Shown: one piece after another, positions 55,960 to 64,000 of the stretch
Layout of the letters: each line of letters starts with the position of its first letter
Position numbering within the stretch: position 1 is the first letter of the stretch
NCBI RefSeq assembly: GCF_016920785.2
Contig: NW_024609857.1
Location: 67,454,252 to 67,518,251, forward strand
DNA length: 64,000 bases
DNA from: Ixodes scapularis
Taxonomy: Eukaryota > Arthropoda > Arachnida > Ixodida > Ixodidae
Direction of reading: 5' to 3'
Made by a program: the position numbers and the translations under genes
The notes under the pieces: model-generated
Databases searched by the model: none
Told to the model about the DNA's origin: nothing
What the model saw: the letters and a program-made list of their open reading frames with translations, nothing else

Positions 55960-56155
55960 CCTTTTTTCCCCAACCAATATCTAAACCACCGTGCAACCTC
56001 CTTATCACCACGTTCCATCCCTCCATACCCAGGCTCAACCAACTAATCATGAACGCCACTTCCCACCTCGTAAACTCTAAAGTAATTTCTAAAGCACTCG
56101 CCCCAACTTACCGTGGTCAGCCCAACTTACAATCCCTTCTAGTATGCAGCAACCA
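55960..56155 (+). pseudogene. Penelope-like element, partial upstream copy of the pre-endonuclease linker
   Basis: GTTCCATCCCTCCATACCC and the next ~150 bp match 58455-58600 and 56160-56330, that is, the linker before the GIY-YIG domain. It lies upstream of the main element in the same orientation, as expected for the partial-tandem copies that form Penelope-like terminal repeats. Confidence 0.7.
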
Positions 56156-58990
56156 GTCCGCAATCCCCTCATCTTTGCGTTCCATCCCTCCATACCAAGG
56201 CTCGGCAAAATAATCATGGAGGCCACTTCCCACATCGTAGACTTTAAAGTTATTCCTAAAGCACCCGCCCAACTTACTATCGACAGCCCAACTTATGATC
56301 CCTTTCAGTACGCAGCAACCAGTCCGCAACCCACTCAGACTTTGCTCCCTGGTACCACGCCGTGCGGCACCCCGACATGTCTTGTGTGCAAACACAGCGG
56401 CCCTCCTTCCAATCTGCCAATGAGAATCCCTCCGGCCCTTCAAAAGTATCACAATCAAATATTAGATAATGGTGTTCTCCACCTAGTGAAGGCACATCTG
56501 AGATATCATAATAACCACTGTGCCCAGTTACACCAAAAGCTCACCGTCGTTAAAAGACTCCTCAAGTTCCTTGCCTCATCTTTCCATTCTCACTCACGCA
56601 AACTTGTCGACAAAATTCTTGAAGACAACTCGTATGATATATCGATGGTCTCGCCACTAATCAAGGAAACAGTACCCTCTCTTGCCGCGAAGTGATCAGG
56701 CTGCCGTCCAATGCAATGATGCTATCATTCCAGACGATTTACCCCCACTGCGCCTTAACACGTTATCTCATTGAGGGGCCTGTTCTTCGTCCCTGCACTT
56801 CAAAGCCTATCTGACTTTTTTCCTTTACAAGTAGAGAGCGAACAGTTCTTCTGTTGCCTACTCTTAGACGCCCACTTCACCCAGCATCCGTCTAACTTTA
56901 CCCGCATCATGTTCGACACCATTAAATCGAAGACTAGTATCTGGACCCCACTTCCCGCCAAAACACCCTGAAACTGACAATTCAATCAAAGCATGTTGTA
57001 GCATCCTTGCCAACTCGTCTAGCAACCTAATCTCTAAATACCGCAATGCCACCCGAAAATAAGTTACCGCTCTAAATCCCTTCGAAACTGCACTGACCTC
57101 GTAATCAAGCCAGCTGATAAGGGTGGAGCCGTGGTGTCCATGGCGCAGTAATCTCTACTCCGAAAAGGCTCTCCGACAGCCCTCCGTTCCTGATTTTTAC
57201 GAACCCTTTTCCTCTGATCCCACCGCCGCGTTCCAAGATAAAATTACAGTCACCGTAAGGCTCCTGATCGAAACCAACACCCTTCACCCCGCTGCAAATT
57301 GCCTTATTGTTCGTCATCCCCGCGCCGCCTCATTCTACCTCCTTCCCAAAATACACAAAGCTGGATCTCCTGGCCGACATATTCTGTCCGCCATATTCTG
57401 TCTCACTTACTTCATCTCCGCTTTTGTTGATTCGGTCCATCAGCCTATTGAACGAAACCTGTCCAGTTATGTTCAAGACACAACAGGCATCCTCCAACGC
57501 CTATCTAATCTGGCCCCGACTCCCGAAACTATCCACTTCAGAATGAACGTCACATATCTCTACACGGTAATTCCTTACGCCGAAGGACCACGGGCTCTCC
57601 ACACTTTCTTGATCAGCGTCCCTCTCAAAATCTCGCATCTCACGCCGTAATCCGCTTCGCCGAACTAGTCTTAACACTAAACGCCTTCGAATACTAAAAT
57701 ATGACGTGTACTTTTTATACTTGCGGAGGTAATGGTACCAATAATATTGCACTGCTGTTTCTTGACGATGTTTTGTTTTTTGCCGATGTTTTGTACTTGT
57801 TTTTTTTTTCTATTGACTCCTGATGCAGCGTAATGAGGGGACTGGACCTCGTCAGGCAGAGCTTATCTGCCTTTTGTCCTTTGGGACCCTGTGTCCGAAA
57901 TAAAACAAACAAAAAAACAAACAATTCAACTACTCCTTCTATCGCCAAAAATGTGGTGTAGCGATGGGCACTAAGATGGGTCCCTTGTTCGCCAATCTTT
58001 GTGTCGGCTACGTCGAGCACTAGTTCTTTAATTCCTTTTCACACACGCACCCTAAATTCTATGGTCATTATATTGACGACATCTTTGGTTTCGACCCTCC
58101 TCCCGTAGTTGGCCGCTTCACCAATGCACTCTGTAACGCCCACCCCTCCCTTAAGTCTACCTCACTGACATCGGAATGATCTGTCAACGTCCTAAACTTA
58201 AAAATCACTAGTGACGGTCACAGATTCCACACCTCAGTGCACTATAAACGCACTGACAGCCATAGCTACCTTCTTTACTCCTCGAACCATCCTAGACCCC
58301 AAATCAACTCTATTTCCTTCTCACACTTCTTTTGCCTCCGTAGGATTTCCAGCGACGACATCGATTTCCGTCAACAGATTCCCTAACATTTCGCGGCACG
58401 ACACCCTCTTGCCTTAACCAAGATTTAAACCATGCAACCCCCCCCCCCCCCCATCTTCACGTTCCATCCCTCCATACCCAGGCTTGGCAAACTAAACATG
58501 AACGCCACTTCCCACCTCGTCGACTCTAAAGTTATTTCTAAAGCACCTGCCCTAACTTACCGTCGACAGCCCAACTTACGATCCCTTCAAGTACACAACA
58601 CCCGGTCCACAAAACCTCTGACCTTGCTCCCCGGTACCACGCCGTGCGGCGCCCTGTAATGTCTTACGTGCCAACACACCGGCCCTCCTCCTTACTTGCC
58701 AATAAGAATCCCTGGCAGCCATCGCACCTGTAAATCTTCTAATCAGCTATACATTATTTCCTGCACACTCTCTCCGAACTTATTATATATCGGCAAAATC
58801 GACCACCTACTCCACGAACGACTCCGACAGACTTGTCACACTTGAAAGAGCGGGCCATTTTTAACATGACCTCTCCACACACGTATCTAAACAGTTCTCC
58901 TCCAACAAACATTCTGAACCGAACATGCGAGTGTGCGTCGGCAGATCAAGCATCCACACACCCACCTCACGCTAAAAGGCAGAAAACAGA
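56156..58990 (+). pseudogene. Penelope-like retroelement: RT and GIY-YIG endonuclease, decayed
   Basis: 56156-56430 is a copy of the C-terminal linker (PGTTPCGTPTCLVCKHSGPP) fused to N-terminal sequence (VKRLLKFLASSFHSHS). RT blocks follow: VIKPADKGGAVVSMA (57103-57147), YLLPKIHKAGSPGRHI and SAFVDSVHQPIERNLSSYVQ (57330-57480) and FRMNVTYLYTVIPYAEGP. The strand is then interrupted at ~57725-57935 by a 3'-tailed insertion and resumes with AMGTKMGPLFANLCVGY and the catalytic YIDD (58069-58080). The C-terminus (58430-58990) has PGTTPCG, a Cys-rich linker and LYIISCTLSPNLLYIGKI, the GIY-YIG-like motif of Penelope endonucleases. Many stops and frameshifts make it inactive. Penelope-like elements prime on nicked DNA or chromosome ends. 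Confidence 0.85.
57725..57935 (+). mobile_element. Short retroposon insertion in the RT, poly-A-like tail
   Basis: The insertion splits the RT between the codons for FEY and CGVAMGTKMG. It ends TGTGTCCGAAATAAAACAAAC plus an ACAAAC-rich tail, which looks like the 3' end of a LINE or SINE. The body contains GACCTCGTCAGGCAGAGC. Confidence 0.55.
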
Positions 58991-59318
58991 TTAATTTTGA
59001 AATACTTGTCTATACCCTCCCGGTATAGACAAGAAACTGTCTCTCGGCTATTAGACATCCCCCTTTCACCTGCTCCGCTCTCTCTCCATTTTATATTTTT
59101 GTTTTTATATGTAAAATTTGGGTGGTCACGAGCTCCCCCCCCCCCCCCCCCCCCCGGCCCGTATTCCTCCACTTGTTAACCAGACCTCTTGCACCTTACT
59201 CGACAACTTTTTTTCCCCCGCTCCGACTCCAAGACGTCACATCTGTCATGTGTTACCTCCGCCTTTTGTATATACATTGTATATATATTTTGATCTGTCG
59301 TCTCCCCTTTTAGTATAC

Positions 59319-59343
59319 CTGAAGAAAACCGTTTGGTTGAAAC
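59319..59343 (+). ncRNA. Hammerhead-like ribozyme motif downstream of the Penelope-like element
   Basis: CTGAAGA (59319-59325) is followed by AACC-GTTT-GGTT, a 4-bp stem II with a tetraloop (one extra A precedes it), and then GAAAC (59339-59343). CUGANGA ... GAAA is the hammerhead core, and hammerhead motifs are known from Penelope-like elements. Stems I and III are short and not convincing, so activity is doubtful. A related motif occurs at 9255-9261 (-). Confidence 0.45.
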
Positions 59344-59394
59344 TTCGTTCCACTCCTTTCCTTAGGCACTTCTCTTTCCATTCATACTAAGCTA

Positions 59395-60108
59395 ACAGTG
59401 CCCGGCAGGACCCTACAGCTTTATATGGAAGAACTCTTGAACGGCCTTGAAGTAGTGTAGGGTATTTGGGATGACATTCTCATCGGCAGACAAACGGTAG
59501 CTGAACACGACGATCGGCTGCAGAGGGTGCTGCAGCGCATCCAGGACGACGGCCTGCGTCTGAATGCTGACAAGTGCTCTTTCCCAGTTAAGGAAGTATC
59601 GTACCTGTCGTACCGTATCAACAAAGACGACGTCACACCTACGGTCGAAAATGTGCAGGCCATCAAAAGAGCTCCGAAACCGACGAACAAGGCAGAACTA
59701 AAGTCGTTCTTGGGAGCTTTGAACTTTTATGGTCGCTTTCTGAAGTGAGCCACCCATGTGTTGGAACCGCTTCGTCACCTTCTGGATGAGGATAAGCTGT
59801 GGGCCTGAACGAAGACGGAAGCAGAGGCGTACAAGCGCGCCAAGAGTCTGCTAGAACCCTCAGATATTCTAGCACACTACGATGTGTCACGTCCCATAAT
59901 GCTGGCTTGCGATTCCTCTCCGTCCGGGCTGAAAGCTGTACTGAGCCAAGTGGGAGAAGATTGCATTGACCTTTGCATCGAGAACTTTGTCGCGGGTAGA
60001 GTGCAACTACGCGCACGCAACAGTGAGAACAATGAGGACGGTTTTCGTTGTCGCCCTCCGCAAGCTACACGGCCCAACGGTCGACTGGAAGGTAGTAGTT
60101 GGATATGA
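59395..60108 (+). pseudogene. Ty3/gypsy RT-RNase H fragment
   Basis: The frame reads YMEELLNGLEVV, a stop, WDDILIGRQTVAEHDDRLQR (the second half of the RT box, with WDD), then LNADKCSFPVKEVSYLSYRI, FLGALNFYGRFLK and, after two stops, PIMLACDSSPSGLKAVLSQV, which holds the first RNase H Asp. RT upstream and integrase downstream are missing. Three in-frame stops show decay. It starts only ~50 bp after the Penelope-like 3' end. Confidence 0.85.
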
Positions 60109-60913
60109 GTGTCCCACATAGGAGAATTTCAAGGCTGCATTCTGGTTCTAGGATGGAAACCTTCAGCAGGACATCTGTTTCTGTGTCTTTATGTCAACAT
60201 ATTACCCTTTTCGCTAATGACTGATAACTGAAAAATAATGTGCCCAGACATCTCGCAAGAAAGTAGGAAGACAACTGAAGACTTTCGTGACATGTTTGAT
60301 AAGTTCCAATCACATTTCAAAATCTACAGTAAGAAATACTAAGCTTTCAGTACACTTCTTTTCAGAGGAGACTACTTTACGCATATTACACTGCCAGGTC
60401 AGACATCAAAGTGCACCTTATTGCTTAGCACTTAATTTGGGATAGTAGGGCCAATCAAACTTCCAAGATCCCTGACTGAAAAGGGGAGCTATTTGGGGTG
60501 TCAGCAGCCATGCCCTCAAAGACCCAAGTGCCAAACACCAGCATCCACCTGACATTGAATAGAACTTTGCTGATATGTGCAGTGAACTGGAGCCAGTTGT
60601 TGAACATAATTCTAGGTAGTATGGTCTGTTGACCGCATTAAAGAGTGTCGCCAGCTTGAGTCAGCATCGGCATCGGTTACTTATGAGTGGTCTTCCTGCA
60701 GGTGACTAGCATGACAACATTTGGAAGAGTTGAGAGGCAGATGGTTATCCAGTGTCTTGGTGTATACTATCGAAGCGTATGGCAAGTCGAAGCGTACAAA
60801 GTGCTTGCGTGTTTGGTGGTGAAAGGATTACTACAGGACAACATTCGCTCAACAGTGACTGCAAATTGGTATGAAAAGCATTGCCGCTTCTGGCTTTTAT
60901 GAGAACAGTCGCC
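60109..60913. other. No gene recognised
   Basis: Probably decayed continuation of the gypsy fragment or unrelated spacer; no motif is legible. Confidence 0.35.
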
Positions 60914-62348
60914 TTAAGGCCCGTTCACACAGTTGTGTTCGGAGCGACCACTACGCTTACGAACGAATGCAACCGGTTGGAACGACGAGTTGCCATAGCA
61001 GCGAAGCGCTAAACGGTCGTTTCGTTCGTGTTCGTTCGCAACGCAAGGAGCTAAGCCCGGCTGAACTTCTCCGTTACGTCCGGGAACGACGGGAGCGACA
61101 GACCAATCACAGGTCGAGGAGAGCTCTGTCGGGCGCGTTGCATGGCGGTCGTGCCGGCCTCCTCCTAGCTGCAAACATGGCGTCGGTGGTGATCGTCGAC
61201 GTGGACGGCGTGGTGGAAGCTCATCGTTCCCCGTAAAAGCGATATTGACTGTGAATTTTCGTCGTGTGTCGTTATGATAACCCAGCACGTACTAGAAGGG
61301 AAGATCCACCTACTCGTGCGGCGATATCGTGGCGGCACTCTCAAGACAGCAGAAACGCCCGTGCCGTCGTGTTTGTTTACTTCGACTGCAGTGGTGCTTT
61401 CTTAGCATTTGTGTCCTCGAACATGGCCCGGATTTCTTTTTTGGCCCATTCCATGCGTGTGTTCAAGTCCAAGGTATTACTGGTGCGTACCGTATAAAGG
61501 ATGCGAATTTTCACTCGTTTTCGTCATCCGAGAAAGGTGATTAGTGTTAGCAATCCTGAACGCTCGCAACGTCTCGCTCGCAACGCCTATCTGATCACGA
61601 AATTATATTTCTACGTTGCTATATCGCTGCTAAGATTACACTGTCTTTTATAATCGTAAAAAAAGCGTGTAGCAAGATTTGTATTGTTGGCAAAGTCGTG
61701 TATTGAAGTCGTGATCGTGTAAGACGGCGCATCTTTTTTTCTTTTTTTAACGCACTACCCTGCAAGCGTATCTTGAAGAATAAAAAAAAATAAAGTTTAT
61801 GGTCATAGAAGGTGGTTTGTGTATTTTCTGTTACGCAAGCGAGTGGCAGTGCGTCCCCTTCTTTTTAGAGGCACCGCTAAAACAGCTGACGGCGGCGGAG
61901 AGGCGGTCGCCGTGCTGCCGACCCGCTGCGCTTGTTGCGGTGGTTGCAGGAGTGTACGCGCGGCGAAGAGCGGTCGTTCCGGCCACAACGGACGCAGTCG
62001 TGGATAACGGGTTTGTTTCAGACGTCTGAACCAGCCCTTACACAGCTATTGTAAGCACACAGCAGATCTTCGTGACTGTACGCCGTAGCCGAAACCTCCG
62101 GCTGCTCCGGTGAGGACCTGGCATCGGGCGCGAAACCGTTCGCCATGTTTGTAAGCGTAGCTGGGTTGCTTCCTATTGGCTAGGAGCAAAAGCTAGAGCT
62201 CATTTCTCATTGGCTGTTGATTCGTGTGGTTGCATGCGGTTCCATGTGTGTGTACACGTCGCGCACAGTTGTCTATGAAGTCGCAGCTGTTTCATTCGTT
62301 CGTAAGCATAGTGGTCGCTCCGAACGCAGGTGTGTGAACGGGCTTTTA
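60914..62348. mobile_element. TIR element, 1.4 kb, TTA duplication
   Basis: AGGCCCGTTCACACAGTTG (from 60917) and the following GGAGCGACCACTACGCTTAC segment are repeated in reverse complement at the right end (GTAAGCATAGTGGTCGCTCC ... GTGTGAACGGGCTT, to 62345), about 65 bp with mismatches. TTA flanks both sides (60914-60916, 62346-62348), as for PIF/Harbinger-type (TWA) insertions. Internal frames (60871-61236, 61264-61497) show no transposase; a minus-strand segment near 61470 (MEWAKKEIRAMFEDT) could be a SANT-type relic. Probably a non-autonomous Harbinger. Confidence 0.8.
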
Positions 62349-62351
62349 TGG

Positions 62352-62830
62352 TGGTAGGGGATTGGTGGCCGAGTGCGTTAGTGCACTGCAGCTGGGAGCA
62401 CGTGAGACGAACACTCCGGCTGCAGTACCCAAGGATCCCAAATTCAGTGCCCTTGTCAACACCATCTAGATAGCAAGGCATACATAGTGAATTTACTACA
62501 TCAACTATCTTCCTTGATCAACCGCAACACATCGATTGGACACGAGTGGCGAGTCAGTATTCAACTGTGACTTATGGTTAATCAGTGCTTCACCGATTGA
62601 ACATTAACCCCAGCCAAAAGCAGATGCAGCAGTCATGTGCAATTTGTAAAGTAAGGCCAACCATGGTAGGTGTAGTGAATTCAGTACTACCTTGCTATCC
62701 AGGAGGTGTTGCCCCTGCCCATCTCGATCTGTATGTGCATCGTACCAATGTGCGTTTGGGTATCACCAGGCTAGCAGTCATACCGTACTGGCTAAACTTG
62801 TCATGTACAGCATAATCGATTGTTGCGATA
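62352..62830 (+). repeat. tRNA-derived SINE split by a small inverted-repeat insertion
   Basis: The head (A box TGGCCGAGTGCG, 62366-62377) and the tail (ATCTCGATCTGTATGTGCATC ... GGCTAGCAGTCATACCG, ~62720-62830) correspond to the uninterrupted SINE at 1546-1780. Between them, ~62463-62703, AGCAAGGCATACATAGTGAA is inverted against TTCAGTACTACCTTGCT, consistent with a ~240-bp MITE inserted into the SINE. Confidence 0.6.
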
Positions 62831-64000
62831 CCTCAAAGACAAATAATCCCACTGCCTAAACACAAGCACCTAATTTGCATCGCTTTGGTAAAAGAGTGGA
62901 CAGGAGTTCGCAGCTGTGTGGTATAGAAGAGTTCTAATGATGAAAAGTTACGATAAAGACAAATATCACAAATCTCTACTGTTAAGCAAATTCGTTTCAT
63001 CTGTTACTACTAAATACAACAGCTATTCATAGAATAGAGATTCTTGCTCAGTCATTGTATTTAGGAATGCCATCACTGCTGCTGCGACTCGCATCTTCTG
63101 AGTGCTCTACTGGAGCATGTCGGACTGCTTCAAAACCGAGCTGAAGCAGCTTCTACGGCTATGTGGCCTTTTCCTTTTCACTCTTGTCAGCTCAGCTGCA
63201 CATTACTACTTGTGCCGGCCCTTATACCACTGCGTCCTCGGCCTGTTCTGGAACTCGCGGCATCATCAGTGACATCTCCACTGGTCTTGGGTATCTTGGG
63301 GTCCATACCAGCGGTGGCCCTGACGCTGGCTACTGCACTGTTCTTGTCAGCCCCAAAAAATTGTTTTATTGCTGCTTTTCCAGAAGGTAACTCACACAGG
63401 TTGCTTTCTGTCGTGCTTTTGCACTGCACGTCTGAAAACAAGTGAGGAGAATGTCAGACAAGTGGCCATGGCTGCAAAAAACTGCCACTTGTTATTAGGG
63501 TCAGTAATCCCAGGAACTTGTAGATTTCTCTGTAATGTAGCCAGCTCACTTTGCCTACTTCTATGGTGGCCCCCAGCAGCAGGTGTTTTCTGGAACATGT
63601 CGATATCTTAAGTAGCAACTGTGCAACAACTGTATTCAATGTATATATGCAGTACCTTATTAAAAAAATTTTAGAATGTTATGGAATAGAATTGTGCACG
63701 TATCATGTAAACACATGTAACATATTTAGCTTTGAAACAGTATGGAATAATCCAACATCAAAGAAAGCTAAAAATAGAAACATTCAGAGATTTACTTCAT
63801 GCAACATTTCTTTTTATTTCTTTTTGGAGCATGTCAACGGGAATGTAAAAGCCGGTAAAAGGTCACGGTGGCGAATACCTACACTACGTTTATTAGAACA
63901 ACATACCGTTTACAATATTTGTACCACTTAAAGAAAAGTTACTTCTTTTTTCGTCTTGCATTCTTCCCAGAATCTCTACCCGGCGGTAGTACATTTGACA
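62831..64000. other. No gene recognised
   Basis: Overlapping frames at 63161-63445 (+) and 63187-63441 (-) are both open, but neither shows a recognisable motif; the minus-strand frame (KAAIKQFFGADKNSAVASVR) looks the more protein-like. AT-rich sequence follows to the end. Confidence 0.35.

Noticed and set aside
63161..63445. Membrane-protein-like + frame (VLGILGSIPAVALTLATALF)
   Set aside because: The opposite strand is equally open and more protein-like in composition; without further evidence neither can be called.

Overview
The window looks like repeat-dense, non-genic chromosomal DNA from an arthropod, most likely a hard tick (Ixodida). The evidence is GT-AG introns, poly-A signals, tRNA-derived SINE-like units with A and B boxes resembling the tick SINE family, and a mix of PIF/Harbinger, Merlin, Penelope-like and Ty3/gypsy elements buried in MITEs and minisatellites. 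I found no conserved host gene, no rRNA and no convincing functional tRNA. Nearly all open frames here are transposon genes or chance frames in GC-rich repeats.

Layout. 1-8.7 kb holds a SINE, fold-back and hAT-like MITEs, tandem repeats and a Harbinger exon fragment. 8.9-23.8 kb is a cluster of three PIF/Harbinger elements. The first has a Myb/SANT-like gene with an N-terminal zinc-finger exon (+) converging on a damaged transposase (-). The second (13313-18325) has terminal inverted repeats, a CTG target-site duplication and an uninterrupted three-exon transposase of 450 residues. The third (18520-23798) is a related element in the opposite orientation, also flanked by CTG, with a broken transposase whose second intron contains a MITE. 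27.9-29.6 kb is a striking composite array: dense GGTCACGTGACC palindromes, then a 66/132-bp higher-order repeat rich in TGACGTCA, then its mirror image, organised as two units with inverted ends. 32.5 and 35.5 kb carry two copies of another minisatellite.

35997-41582 is a complete Ty3/gypsy-type LTR retrotransposon: 206/205-bp LTRs, 4-bp AGGT duplication, tRNA-Leu-type primer site and polypurine tract. Its integrase is encoded upstream of reverse transcriptase and RNase H, the reverse of the usual Ty3/gypsy order. Its LTRs are almost identical, yet the RT half carries several frameshifts.

43.0-47.5 kb holds two direct tandem Merlin (IS1016/ISXO2-like) elements, each missing a different catalytic acidic residue. 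The end of the first is split by a ~2-kb insertion with KpnI-palindrome (GGTACC) subterminal repeats that encodes a probable BEN-domain protein. 48-55.9 kb is mostly TIR elements and MITEs sharing TTAAAGGG-type ends, with a gypsy gag fragment. 55.96-59.35 kb is a degraded Penelope-like element (RT, GIY-YIG endonuclease, hammerhead-like motif) in a partial-tandem arrangement. 59.4-62.8 kb holds a gypsy RT/RNase H fragment, a 1.4-kb TTA-flanked TIR element and a SINE split by a small inverted-repeat insertion. The last 1.2 kb contains nothing I recognise.
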